Source of the DNA: CAWDZK01 sp963807005
Lineage (GTDB): Bacteria > Actinomycetota > Actinomycetes > JACCUZ01
Direction: 5' to 3'
Assembly: GCA_963807005.1 (NCBI GenBank)
Contig: CAWDZK010000006.1
Span: 372,001-436,000, forward strand
Length of the DNA stretch: 64,000 bases
Shown: positions 42,537-51,507 of the stretch, in pieces
Numbering within the stretch: position 1 is the first letter of the stretch
Layout: each line of letters begins with the position of its first letter
Program-made: the position numbers and the translations under genes
Notes under the pieces: model-generated
The model's input: the letters and a program-made list of their open reading frames with translations, nothing else
Databases searched by the model: none
Told to the model about the DNA's origin: nothing

Positions 42537-43883
42537 GTGGGACGGATCTTCGGCACCGACGGGATACGAGGCCTGGCCAACCGGGACCTCACGGCCGAGC
42601 TCGCCCTCGACCTGTCGGTGGCGGCTGCCCACGTCCTGGGTGACGTCGGGGCCTTCGAGGGTCACCGCCCGACGGCTGTCGTCGGGCGGGACCCGCGGGC
42701 GTCGGGGGAGTTCCTCTCGGCGGCCGTCGTCGCCGGGCTGGCCAGCGCCGGTGTCGACGTCCTCGACGTCGGCGTCCTGCCCACGCCTGCGGTGGCGTTC
42801 CTCACCGCCGACCTGGGCGCCGACCTGGGTGCGGTCATCTCGGCCAGCCACAACCCGATGCCCGACAACGGGCTGAAGTTCCTGGCCCGCGGGGGGCACA
42901 AGCTCGCCGACGAGCTCGAGGACGCCATCGAGGGCAGGCTGCGCGAGCCCTGGCTGCGGCCGACCGGGACGGCCGTCGGCCGGGTCCGGCAGGACGGCAC
43001 CGCCGGCGAGCGCTACGTCGACCACCTGCTGACGACGTTGCCGCACCGGCTCGACGGGCTCACCGTCGTGCTCGACTGCGCTCACGGCGCGGCCCACCTG
43101 GTCGCTCCCGAGGTGCTGCGCCGGGCGGGCGCGGAGGTCATCGCGATCGGCGACCGGCCTGACGGGCTCAACATCAACGACGGCTACGGCTCCACCCACC
43201 TCGACCGCCTGCGCGAGGCGGTGCGCACCCACGGGGCCCATGCCGGGATCGCCCTGGACGGCGACGCCGACCGCTGCCTCGCAGTCGACGCGCGCGGCGA
43301 GGTCGTCGACGGCGACCAGATCCTGGCGATCCTCGCGCTCTCGCTGCGCGAGTCCGGACACCTCCCGCACGACACGGCAGTGGTGACGGTCATGTCCAAC
43401 CTCGGGTTCCGGCTCGCGATGGCCCGTGAGGGCGTACGGGTCGTCGAGACCGGTGTGGGGGACCGCTACGTCCTCGAGGCGATGAAGGCCGGCGGCTTCG
43501 GTCTCGGCGGCGAGCAGTCCGGGCACGTGATCATCTCCGAGTACGCGACCACCGGCGACGGCACGCTGACCGCCGTGCAGCTGCTCTCCCGGCTGGCCTC
43601 CACCGGCAAGCCGCTCGAGGAGCTGGCCGCCGTGATGGACCGGCTGCCGCAGGTGCTGGTCAACGTCCGCGGTGTCGACCGGGCCGGCGTCGACGGCTGC
43701 GCGCCGCTGCAGGATGCGGTCCGCACCGCCGAGGCCGAGCTGGGCGACACCGGCCGGGTGCTGCTGCGGCCGAGCGGGACCGAGCCGGTGGTGCGGGTCA
43801 TGGTCGAGGCACCGGAGAAGGCGCAGGCCGACGCGGTCGCGGCACGGCTGGCCGAGGTCGTGCAGGCCGAGCTCGCCCTGTAG
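42537..43883 (+). CDS. glmM: phosphoglucosamine mutase
   Basis: Converts glucosamine-6-phosphate to glucosamine-1-phosphate for UDP-GlcNAc and peptidoglycan, 448 residues. The phosphoserine loop is ISASHNPMPDNG with S104; the Mg-binding ALDGDADR and the C-terminal RPSGTEPVVRVMVE are intact. The GTG start is 17 bases after rpsI, so it is probably in the rplM-rpsI transcript. glmS, the enzyme that makes its substrate, lies 1 kb downstream. Confidence 0.97.
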   Translation: MGRIFGTDGIRGLANRDLTAELALDLSVAAAHVLGDVGAFEGHRPTAVVGRDPRASGEFLSAAVVAGLASAGVDVLDVGVLPTPAVAFLTADLGADLGAVISASHNPMPDNGLKFLARGGHKLADELEDAIEGRLREPWLRPTGTAVGRVRQDGTAGERYVDHLLTTLPHRLDGLTVVLDCAHGAAHLVAPEVLRRAGAEVIAIGDRPDGLNINDGYGSTHLDRLREAVRTHGAHAGIALDGDADRCLAVDARGEVVDGDQILAILALSLRESGHLPHDTAVVTVMSNLGFRLAMAREGVRVVETGVGDRYVLEAMKAGGFGLGGEQSGHVIISEYATTGDGTLTAVQLLSRLASTGKPLEELAAVMDRLPQVLVNVRGVDRAGVDGCAPLQDAVRTAEAELGDTGRVLLRPSGTEPVVRVMVEAPEKAQADAVAARLAEVVQAELAL

Positions 43884-43932
43884 GACTGCCGCCCCGACGC
43901 GCACCTCGCCGATGGGCCGTCCTGCTGCGAGG

Positions 43933-44916
43933 TCAGAGCTTGCGCAGCCGGAGCCGCCGGACCGCGTGGTCCGGTCCCTTCTCCAGGACGAGCGTCGCGC
44001 GCCCGCGGGTCGGCAGGATGTTCTGCGCGAGGTTGGGCTCGTTCACCTCGGCCCAGATGGACAGGGCGGTCTCGCGGGCCTCGGTGTCGGAGAGGTCGGC
44101 GTACCGCCGGAAGTACGACGCCGGGTCGGCGAACGCGGTGCGGCGCAGCCGCAGGAAGCGCTCGACGTACCAGCGGCGCACGTCGGCGGTGGCGGCGTCG
44201 ACGTAGACCGAGAAGTCGAAGTAGTCCGAGACGCTCATCCGGCTGCGGCCGTCGGCGCGCGGGCGGGGCGGCTGCAGGACGTTGAGTCCCTCGACCACCA
44301 GCACGTCGGGCCGGCGCACCATCACCGTCTCGCCGGGGACGACGTCGTAGCCGAGGTGGGAGTAGACCGGCGCGGCCACCTCCGGCTCGCCGGACTTCAC
44401 CGCGGCGAGGAAACGCAGCAAGGCCCGCTGGTCGTAGGACTCCGGGAAGCCCTTGCGGCCGAGGATGCCGCGCCGCTCCAGCTCGGCGTTGGGCAGCAGG
44501 AACCCGTCCGTGGTGACCAGGGAGACCCGCGGGTGGTGCGGCCAGCGGGCCAGCAGCTCGCGCAGCACCCGCGCAGTCGTGCTCTTCCCGACCGCGACGC
44601 TGCCCGCGACCCCGATGACGAACGGCACCCGGGCCGACTTCTCACCCAGGAACGTCGAGGTCGCCAGGTGCCGCTCGTGGGCGGCGGTGACCTGCAGGCT
44701 GAGCAACCGGGAGAGCGGCAGGTAGACGTCCGCCACCTCGTCGAGGTCGATGGTCTCGCCCAGCCCGCGCAGCCGGGACAGGTCGTCGTCGTCCAGTGTC
44801 AGCGGGGTCGTGTCGCGCAGCGTGCTCCAGCGCTCCCGGTCGATCTTCAGGTACGGCGAGAGCGCGGGCGGGGTCGGCGCGGGACCGCCCGACGCCGGGG
44901 CTGAGGGCTGGCTCAC
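43933..44916 (-). CDS. coaA: type I pantothenate kinase
   Basis: Catalyses the first step of coenzyme A synthesis, phosphorylation of pantothenate, 327 residues from the GTG at 44916. Walker A GVAGSVAVGKST, the LVTTDGFLLPN segment and the DYFDFSVYVDA region define the CoaA family. Longer forms start at ATG 44937 or GTG-linked 44946 but would run into glmS, whose start is firmly conserved. I chose the first start that avoids overlap, though ATG 44937 cannot be excluded. It is convergent with glmM and divergent from glmS. Confidence 0.93.
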   Translation of the reverse strand: MSQPSAPASGGPAPTPPALSPYLKIDRERWSTLRDTTPLTLDDDDLSRLRGLGETIDLDEVADVYLPLSRLLSLQVTAAHERHLATSTFLGEKSARVPFVIGVAGSVAVGKSTTARVLRELLARWPHHPRVSLVTTDGFLLPNAELERRGILGRKGFPESYDQRALLRFLAAVKSGEPEVAAPVYSHLGYDVVPGETVMVRRPDVLVVEGLNVLQPPRPRADGRSRMSVSDYFDFSVYVDAATADVRRWYVERFLRLRRTAFADPASYFRRYADLSDTEARETALSIWAEVNEPNLAQNILPTRGRATLVLEKGPDHAVRRLRLRKL

Positions 44917-44922
44917 GGCCGA

Positions 44923-44928
44923 TACCCT
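44923..44928 (+). promoter_or_regulatory. -10 element of glmS (leaderless message)
   Basis: TACCCT ends seven bases before the glmS ATG, so transcription would begin at or next to the start codon. CTGAGG (44901-44906) with a 16-base spacer is a weak -35. The element overlaps the coaA 5' end, so the two genes share their regulatory region. Confidence 0.5.
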
Positions 44929-44935
44929 GTCACCC

Positions 44936-46795
44936 ATGTGCGGCATCGTGGGTTACGTCGGTGAGCAGTCGGCCCTCGGGGTCGTGATCGAGGGCCTGCG
45001 ACGCCTCGAGTACCGCGGCTACGACTCGGCCGGCGTCGCCCTGATCACCGACGGCAAGCTCGCCACCGAGAAGAAGGCCGGCAAGCTGGCCAACCTCGAG
45101 GCCGCCCTGGCCGAGAACCCGCTCGCTGCGGCCACGACCGGCATGGGCCACACCCGCTGGGCCACCCACGGTGCCCCGAACGACCGCAACGCGCACCCGC
45201 ACCTCGACTGCACCGGCTCGGTCGCCGTCATCCACAACGGCATCATCGAGAACTTCGCGGCGTTGCGCGCCGAGCTCGAGGAGCGGGGCCACACCCTCAC
45301 CAGCGAGACCGACACCGAGGCGGTCGCGCACCTGCTCGAGGAGGAGTCCCGCGCCGGTGACGACGGCGTCGTCGACCTCGCCACGGCGATGCGCCGGGTC
45401 TGCCTGCGCCTGGAGGGCGCCTTCACCCTGGTCGCCACCCACGTGGACGCCCCGGACGTCGTCGTCGGCGCCCGCCGCAACTCGCCGCTGGTCGTGGGCC
45501 GCGGTGACGGCGAGAACTTCCTGGCCTCCGACGTCGCCGCGTTCATCGCGCACACGCGCGAGGCGACCGAGCTCGGCCAGGACCAGGTGGTCGAGGTCCG
45601 CCGCGACGGCGTGACCGTCACCGGCTTCGACGGCAGCCCGGCCGAGACCCACGACTACCACGTCGACTGGGACCTGTCCGCCGCGGAGAAGGGCGGCTAC
45701 GACTACTTCATGCTCAAGGAGATCGACGAGCAGCCACGGGCAGTGGCCGACACCATGCTGGGCCGGCTGGACGAGGACAACCGACTCGTCCTGGACGAGA
45801 TGCGGCTGTCCGACGACGACCTGCGAGAGATCGACAAGATCATCGTCATCGCGTGCGGCACCGCGTTCCATGCCGGTCTGGTCGCGAAGTACGCCATCGA
45901 GCACTGGACCCGCATCCCGTGCGAGGTGGAGCTCGCCTCCGAGTTCCGCTACCGCGACCCGGTGCTGACCCGCTCGACGCTGATCGTCGCGATCTCCCAG
46001 TCCGGCGAGACCATGGACACCCTGATGGCGCTGCGCCACGGCCGGGAGCAGAAGGCCAAGGTCCTCGCGATCTGCAACACCAACGGCTCCACCATCCCGC
46101 GCGAGTCCGACGCCGTGCTCTACACGCACGCCGGGCCCGAGGTGGCGGTCGCCTCCACCAAGGGCTACCTGACCCAGATCGTCGCCTGCTTCCTCGTGGG
46201 GCTCTACCTCGCCCAGGTGCGCGGGACCAAGTACGGCGACGAGATCGCCGAGGTGGTCGACGACCTGCGCGCCATGCCGGAGAAGATGCAGACGGTGCTC
46301 GACTCGCTCGACCCGGTCCGCGCGCTGGCCCGCGAGCTCGCCGGCGCGACCTCGGTGCTCTTCCTCGGCCGGCACGTGGGCTACCCGACCGCGCTCGAGG
46401 GAGCTCTCAAGCTCAAGGAGCTCGCGTACATGCACGCCGAGGGCTTCGCCGCCGGCGAGCTCAAGCACGGTCCGATCGCGCTGCTCGAGGAGGGCGTGCC
46501 GGTGATCACCGCGGTGCCGTCGCCACGTGGTCGCAGCGTGCTGCACGACAAGGTGGTGTCCAACCTCCAGGAGGTGCGGGCCCGCGGCGCGCGGAACATC
46601 GTGATCGCCGAGGAGGGCGACACGGACGTGGAGCCGCACGCCGACCTGATCATCCGCATCCCGCAGTCGCCGACCCTGCTCCAGCCGCTGCTGTCGACCA
46701 TCCCGCTGCAGGTGTTCGCCTGCGAGATGGCCACCGCCCGGGGCCATGACGTCGACCAGCCGCGCAACCTCGCCAAGTCCGTCACGGTCGAGTAG
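44936..46795 (+). CDS. glmS: glutamine-fructose-6-phosphate transaminase (isomerising)
   Basis: Makes glucosamine-6-phosphate from fructose-6-phosphate and glutamine, 619 residues. The N-terminal nucleophile C2 (MCGIVGYVG) fixes the start. The glutaminase domain (GHTRWATHG, HNGIIEN) is followed by two SIS domains (ACGTAFHAG, SQSGETMDT; LKELAYMHAEGF) and the C-terminal DQPRNLAKSVTVE. The gene supplies GlmM. It is divergent from coaA and is probably expressed from a leaderless message. No ribozyme-like leader is possible in the very short upstream region. Confidence 0.98.
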   Translation: MCGIVGYVGEQSALGVVIEGLRRLEYRGYDSAGVALITDGKLATEKKAGKLANLEAALAENPLAAATTGMGHTRWATHGAPNDRNAHPHLDCTGSVAVIHNGIIENFAALRAELEERGHTLTSETDTEAVAHLLEEESRAGDDGVVDLATAMRRVCLRLEGAFTLVATHVDAPDVVVGARRNSPLVVGRGDGENFLASDVAAFIAHTREATELGQDQVVEVRRDGVTVTGFDGSPAETHDYHVDWDLSAAEKGGYDYFMLKEIDEQPRAVADTMLGRLDEDNRLVLDEMRLSDDDLREIDKIIVIACGTAFHAGLVAKYAIEHWTRIPCEVELASEFRYRDPVLTRSTLIVAISQSGETMDTLMALRHGREQKAKVLAICNTNGSTIPRESDAVLYTHAGPEVAVASTKGYLTQIVACFLVGLYLAQVRGTKYGDEIAEVVDDLRAMPEKMQTVLDSLDPVRALARELAGATSVLFLGRHVGYPTALEGALKLKELAYMHAEGFAAGELKHGPIALLEEGVPVITAVPSPRGRSVLHDKVVSNLQEVRARGARNIVIAEEGDTDVEPHADLIIRIPQSPTLLQPLLSTIPLQVFACEMATARGHDVDQPRNLAKSVTVE

Positions 46796-46832
46796 CCACC
46801 GCGGCTCCAGATCGTCGTCGCTGCGCGCCGCA

Positions 46833-46850
46833 CCGGCAACGGGGTGCCGG
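46833..46850 (+). terminator. possible terminator after glmS
   Basis: CCGGCA/TGCCGG (46833-46838 with 46845-46850) with a six-base loop lies 37 bases after the stop. It is a weak, GC-only hairpin. Confidence 0.35.
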
Positions 46851-46958
46851 CCGGCCGAGCGACGGGCCTTGCTGACCTCTTTCTCCCGCTTCGTCCGTGG
46901 CCTAGGGTGCACAAGGAATCCTGTACACCAAGCACGGGGCAGAGGAGATCGAGCGCGC

Positions 46959-48422
46959 ATGGCTGAGATGGACCGTAGGAACTTCCTCACCAGGGCCGCC
47001 GTCGTGGCCGGTGGAGCCGCCGCGAGCGGACCGATCGTCGGGCTGACCGCGGGCGGCGCCGAGGCGTCGGGCGGGCACCGGCACGGTCACAAGCACCGCC
47101 GCCGATCGCGCGACTACGGGCCGATCAGTGCGAAGCCTGACCTGCTGGACAACCAGCCGAGGCTCGCGCTCCCGGAGGGCTTCTCCTACCGGTCCTTTGC
47201 TCTGACCGGCTCGACGACGGACGACGGGGCCGTCATCCCGAGGAAGCCGGACGGCTCTGGTGCCTTCCGCGGCCGGCACGGCCGGACGATCCTGCTGCGC
47301 AACCACGAGATCGGGAACGCCGCCCCGCTGTTCGGCGGCCCGGGCGCGAGCAGCGACTACGACACCGCCACCGGCGGCGGGGTGGTCGGGCTCGAGGTCA
47401 CCCAGCACGGTCACCTGGTGCGCAGCTGGGTGGCGTTGAACGGCACCATGAGCAACTGCGCGGCGGGCATCACCCCCTGGGGCACCCTCCTCAGCAACGA
47501 GGAGAGCGTCAACGGGCCGGACGTCGGCAACGACTTCACCGGCAGCGACAACTCGGTGCTCGCCGAGAAGCACGGCTACCTCTACGAGGTGCCGACCGAC
47601 GGAGGTGCGCCGAACGGCCCGATCAGGAGCGCGGGCCGGTTCGCGCACGAGGGCTCCGTGGTGGACCCGCACGACGGCACGGTCTACATGACCGAGGACG
47701 ACTTCGCCTTCCCGTCCGGCTTCTACCGGTACCGGTCGCCCGGCAACCCCCGCAGCCGCAAGCGCCTGCGCGACGGCGGCCGGTTGCAGATGCTCGCGAT
47801 CGTCGGCGACCCGAACCGTGACTTCACCGGTCACGTCGCGAACGGCAGCCGGTTCCGGACCCGGTGGGTCGACATCGACGACCCGGACCCCACGTTCCCG
47901 GCCGGCACCACCAACGACCAGGCCATCCGGGCGGTCGCCGACCAGGGCCTGGCGCAGGGCGCCTGCTTCTTCTCCCGGCTCGAGGGTGCGGTCTGGAGCC
48001 ACGGCGCTGTGTGGTTCACCTCCACCCAGGGCGGGGAGTCCCACGGCATCGCCAAGGGTGGTCTGGGCCAGGGCGAGGGCCAGGTCTGGGCCTACGAGCC
48101 GCGCTCGCGGACGCTGACGATGGTCTACGAGTCGCCCGGCCCCGACACGCTCGACATGCCCGACAACATCGGGGTCAGCCCGCACGGCACGTTCGTCCTG
48201 TGCGAGGACGGCAACGACTCCACCCAGTACCTGCGCGGCCTGACCCCGCGGGGGGACATCTTCGACTTCGCGAAGAATGTCACCGCGATGGACGCCAAGG
48301 AGGAGTTCGCCGGGGCGGTGTGGAGCCAGAACGGCCACACCCTGTTCGTCAACCTGCAGATGAGCAAGGAGCCGGCCCGGACCTTCGCCATCTGGGGACC
48401 CTGGCAGCACGGGGCGTTCTGA
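46959..48422 (+). CDS. Tat-exported PhoX/DUF839 family protein
   Basis: A 487-residue exported protein. The N-terminus DRRNFLTRAAVVAGGAAA is a twin-arginine signal. A His/Lys/Arg-rich stretch (about 44-57) follows, then a beta-propeller-type DUF839 domain (RNHEIGN, GTLLSNEES, HEGSVVDPHDG, NIGVSPHGT). PhoX enzymes of this family are calcium/iron alkaline phosphatases, but the DUF839 branch also includes proteins of unknown activity; the exact reaction is not shown. AGAGGAG precedes the ATG at 46959; an ATG nine bases later is also possible. TAGGGT at 46903-46908 is a possible -10. No clear Pho box was seen. Confidence 0.85.
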   Translation: MAEMDRRNFLTRAAVVAGGAAASGPIVGLTAGGAEASGGHRHGHKHRRRSRDYGPISAKPDLLDNQPRLALPEGFSYRSFALTGSTTDDGAVIPRKPDGSGAFRGRHGRTILLRNHEIGNAAPLFGGPGASSDYDTATGGGVVGLEVTQHGHLVRSWVALNGTMSNCAAGITPWGTLLSNEESVNGPDVGNDFTGSDNSVLAEKHGYLYEVPTDGGAPNGPIRSAGRFAHEGSVVDPHDGTVYMTEDDFAFPSGFYRYRSPGNPRSRKRLRDGGRLQMLAIVGDPNRDFTGHVANGSRFRTRWVDIDDPDPTFPAGTTNDQAIRAVADQGLAQGACFFSRLEGAVWSHGAVWFTSTQGGESHGIAKGGLGQGEGQVWAYEPRSRTLTMVYESPGPDTLDMPDNIGVSPHGTFVLCEDGNDSTQYLRGLTPRGDIFDFAKNVTAMDAKEEFAGAVWSQNGHTLFVNLQMSKEPARTFAIWGPWQHGAF

Positions 48423-48436
48423 CCCGACCAGTCGAC

Positions 48437-48477
48437 ATGTCGGACCCGCGCGGCCTCTGGTCGCGCGGGTCTGACAT
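48437..48477 (+). terminator. strong terminator after the PhoX-like gene
   Basis: A 16-pair stem (48437-48452 with 48462-48477, one G-U) with a nine-base loop starts 14 bases after the stop. It is the longest terminator-like stem in the window apart from the rplO-secY palindrome. Confidence 0.75.
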
Positions 48478-48505
48478 CTCCGCACCGACGTGCGAGGCTG
48501 GCGCC

Positions 48506-48856
48506 GTGATCATCGGTGTCGGCATCGACGTCGTCGACGTCGAGCGGTTCACCCAGGCACTGGCCCGCACCCCGCGCCTGGCCGGACGGCTGTTCACCGA
48601 CGCCGAGCAGCAGCTGCCGCCGGCCTCGCTCGCGGCCCGGTTCGCCGCCAAGGAGGCGCTGGCCAAAGCCCTCGGGGCGCCGGTCGGGCTGCGCTGGCTG
48701 GACGCCGAGGTGCACCGGAACCAGGACGGCCGGCCGCACCTCACGGTCACCGGCACCGTCGCGGCCCGGGCCGAACATCTCGGCGTCCGCTCCACCCACC
48801 TGTCGCTGAGCCACGACGCCGGGATCGCCTCGGCCGTCGTGGTGGTGGAGGGCTGA
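48506..48856 (+). CDS. acpS: holo-[acyl-carrier-protein] synthase
   Basis: Transfers phosphopantetheine from CoA to ACP, 116 residues. D8 (GIDVVDVERF) and E50 (FAAKEALAKALG) bind magnesium; the C-terminal HLSLSHDAGIASAVVVVE is conserved. The GTG start gives MIIGVGIDV. It is the first gene of the operon running to tsaE and lies 28 bases beyond the PhoX terminator. Confidence 0.95.
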   Translation: MIIGVGIDVVDVERFTQALARTPRLAGRLFTDAEQQLPPASLAARFAAKEALAKALGAPVGLRWLDAEVHRNQDGRPHLTVTGTVAARAEHLGVRSTHLSLSHDAGIASAVVVVEG

Positions 48857-48859
48857 CCG

Positions 48860-50353
48860 GTGCGCCCGGCCTACGACGCCGGCACGGTGCGGGCTGCGGA
48901 GCAGCCGCTGCTGGACAGCCTCCCCGAGGGTGCCTTGATGGCGCGGGCCGCGGCCGGGCTGGCCCGGGTCTGCGCGGCGATGCTGGACGGCGTCTACGGC
49001 GCCCGGGTGCTGCTCCTCGTGGGTGCCGGCAACAACGGCGGCGACGCCCTCTACGCCGGTGCCGCGCTCGCGGCCCGCGGCGCCCGGGTGGACGCGCTGC
49101 TGCTGGTCGAGGAGGTGCACCCCGCCGGCCTCGCCGCGCTCGTCCGCGCCGGGGGACGCCGCTGCACTGACCTGCCTGCCGACCTCGACGCGGTCGACCT
49201 CGTGGTCGACGGCATCCTCGGCCTCGGCGGCCGCGGCGGGTTGCGCGAGCCGGCGGCCGACGTCGTTCGCCGCCTCCCGGACCACTCCCCCGTCGTGGCG
49301 GCCGACCTGCCCAGCGGCGTCGACGCCTCGACCGGTGAGGTCGACGGAGTCGCGGTTACCGCCGACGTGACCGTGACGTTCGGCGCGCTGAAGACCGGGC
49401 TGCTCGTCGACCCCGGCGCCGGACACGCCGGCGTGGTGGAGCTCGTGGACATCGGGCTCGCCCTGCCGCCGGCCGACGTCGAGGTGCTGCAGGCCGCTGA
49501 CGTCGCGGACCTGCTGCCGCGGCCGGACCGTGAGTCGGACAAGTACCGCCGCGGCGTCCTCGGCGTCGCCGCGGGCTCGGCGCAGTACACCGGTGCGGCC
49601 GTGCTCTGCGTCGGTGCGGCCGTCCGGTCGGGTGCAGGCCTGGTGCGCTACGTCGGTGCCGACGAGGCGGCCGCCCAGGTGCGCGCCCGCTGGCCGGAGG
49701 TCGTCGTCGGCACCGGCCGGGTGCAGGCGTGGACGGTCGGGTCGGGGGGCGGCGAGGACGCCGCGACCCGGCTGGAGCGCGCGGCGGGCGACGGCGTCCC
49801 GATGGTCGTGGACGCGGACGCGCTGGCCGCGGTGCGCGACCACCGGGACCCGGGCCTGCCCGTGCTGCTCACGCCGCACGCCGGCGAGCTGGCCCGGCTC
49901 ACCGGCGCGGAGCGGGCCGACGTCGAGGCTCGGCGACTGCACCACGCCCGGGCCGCTGCCCGGGAGCTCGGCGCCGTGGTGCTGCTCAAGGGCTCGACCA
50001 CCGTCGTGGCCCGGCCGGACGGCCGGGTCCGGGTGAACCCCACAGGCACCTCCGCGCTGGCCACGGCCGGATCGGGCGACGTCCTGGCCGGGTCTGTGCG
50101 GGGCCCTGCTGGCCGGGGGCCTCGACCCCTTCGACGCAGGCTCGTGCGGGGCCTGGCTGCACGGCCTGGCCGGGCGGATCGCGTCCTCGGCCGGGCGCGC
50201 GGTGTCGGCCGGGGACGTGCTGGACGCGATCCCGAGCGCCTTCGGTCGTGTCCTGGCGCCGGGTGCCACCGCGGGGGTTGGCAGACTGGAGGCGTGAGCA
50301 CACCGCAGCGGATCGCCCGCCGACGCCCCCGTTCCGGCGGGCACCCCGCGTGA
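48860..50353 (+). CDS. nnr: bifunctional NAD(P)H-hydrate epimerase/dehydratase, frameshifted near the 3' end
   Basis: Repairs hydrated NAD(P)H. The epimerase half has GAGNNGGDALYAG and PSGVDASTGEV; the dehydratase half has the DADAL and ATAGSGDVLAG motifs. After that motif the open frame turns into an Arg-rich sequence with no similarity. Shifting by one base at the GGG run at 50090-50092 restores a normal C-terminus (LLAGGLDPFDAG, GAWLHGLAGRIA) ending with a stop at 50295-50297. A one-base insertion, real or a sequencing error, is therefore likely. The coordinates given follow the open frame as it stands, 497 residues. The stop at 50351-50353 overlaps the alr GTG. Confidence 0.85.
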   Translation: MRPAYDAGTVRAAEQPLLDSLPEGALMARAAAGLARVCAAMLDGVYGARVLLLVGAGNNGGDALYAGAALAARGARVDALLLVEEVHPAGLAALVRAGGRRCTDLPADLDAVDLVVDGILGLGGRGGLREPAADVVRRLPDHSPVVAADLPSGVDASTGEVDGVAVTADVTVTFGALKTGLLVDPGAGHAGVVELVDIGLALPPADVEVLQAADVADLLPRPDRESDKYRRGVLGVAAGSAQYTGAAVLCVGAAVRSGAGLVRYVGADEAAAQVRARWPEVVVGTGRVQAWTVGSGGGEDAATRLERAAGDGVPMVVDADALAAVRDHRDPGLPVLLTPHAGELARLTGAERADVEARRLHHARAAARELGAVVLLKGSTTVVARPDGRVRVNPTGTSALATAGSGDVLAGSVRGPAGRGPRPLRRRLVRGLAARPGRADRVLGRARGVGRGRAGRDPERLRSCPGAGCHRGGWQTGGVSTPQRIARRRPRSGGHPA

Positions 50354-51507
50354 GCCGCGCGCACGCCGTCGCCCGGGTCGACCTGGGCGCCATCCGCGCC
50401 AACGTGGCCGCGCTGCGGGGGCGGACCACGGCCGAGGTCCTCGCGGTCGTCAAGGCCGACGGCTACGGGCACGGTCTGCTCCCCGCGGCACGGGCGGCCG
50501 TCGAGGGCGGCGCGACCTGGCTCGGCACGGCCCTGGTCGGTGAGGCACTGGAGATCCGGGCCGCCGGCCTCACGTCGCCGCGCGTCCTGGCCTGGCTGAT
50601 CGGACCGGGCGAGCAGTGGGCCGACGCACTGCGGGCCGACGTGGACGTCTCGGTCAGCGCGCGCTGGGCGCTGGACGAGGTCGTCGCGGCAGCGGCAGCG
50701 ACCGGCCGGACCGCGCGGGTGCACCTCAAGGTCGACAGCGGTCTGACCCGCGGGGGTGCCGCGCTGGCCGACTGGCCCGACCTGGTCGTCGCGGCGCGCA
50801 AGGCCGAGGCCGACGGGTCGGTCGCCGTCGTCGGCGTGTGGTCGCACTTCGCCTACGCCGACGCGCCCGGCCACGAGACGATCGCCCGGCAGGCGGCTGT
50901 CTTCCGGGAGGCCGTCGCGCACGCCGAAAGCGCCGGCCTGCGGCCGGAGGTGCGGCACCTCGCGAACTCGGCCGCGACGCTGACGGCCCCGGACCAGCAC
51001 TTCGACCTGGTCCGGCCCGGCCTGGCCGTCTACGGGCTCTCACCGGTGCCGGACGTCGCCGGTCCCGAGCACTACGGGCTGCGTCCGGCCATGACGCTGG
51101 CGGCGGGGCTGGTGCTCGTCAAGCGGGTGCCCGCGGGCAGCGGGGTGAGCTATGGGCACATCTACACCACCGAGCGCGAGACCACGGTCGGGCTGGTCCC
51201 GCTCGGGTACGCCGACGGCGTCCCGCGGGCGGCCGGCAACGTCGGGCCGGTGCGCGCTGCCGGCCGGAACCGGACCATCGCCGGCCGGGTCTGCATGGAC
51301 CAGTTCGTGCTCGACCTGGGGGACGACCCGGCCGCGGCCGGCGACGAGGTGGTGCTCTTCGGCGACGGCGCAGACGGCGGCCCGACCGCGCAGGACTGGG
51401 CGGCGGCCACCGGCACGATCTCCTACGAGATCGTCGCCAGGGTCGGTCCACGGGTGCCCCGGGTCTACGTCGACGGCGACCGACCCGTACCCGGGGAGGC
51501 GTCGTGA
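50350..51507 (+). CDS. alr: alanine racemase
   Basis: PLP enzyme that makes D-alanine for peptidoglycan, 385 residues. The PLP lysine is K35 in VVKADGYGHG; the catalytic tyrosine lies in SGVSYGHIYTT. VWSHFAYAD, HLANSAA, PGLAVYGLSP and RVCMDQF are conserved. The GTG start gives SRAHAVARVDLGAI, the expected N-terminus. The next gene's GTG overlaps its stop by four bases. Confidence 0.97.
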   Translation: MSRAHAVARVDLGAIRANVAALRGRTTAEVLAVVKADGYGHGLLPAARAAVEGGATWLGTALVGEALEIRAAGLTSPRVLAWLIGPGEQWADALRADVDVSVSARWALDEVVAAAAATGRTARVHLKVDSGLTRGGAALADWPDLVVAARKAEADGSVAVVGVWSHFAYADAPGHETIARQAAVFREAVAHAESAGLRPEVRHLANSAATLTAPDQHFDLVRPGLAVYGLSPVPDVAGPEHYGLRPAMTLAAGLVLVKRVPAGSGVSYGHIYTTERETTVGLVPLGYADGVPRAAGNVGPVRAAGRNRTIAGRVCMDQFVLDLGDDPAAAGDEVVLFGDGADGGPTAQDWAAATGTISYEIVARVGPRVPRVYVDGDRPVPGEAS

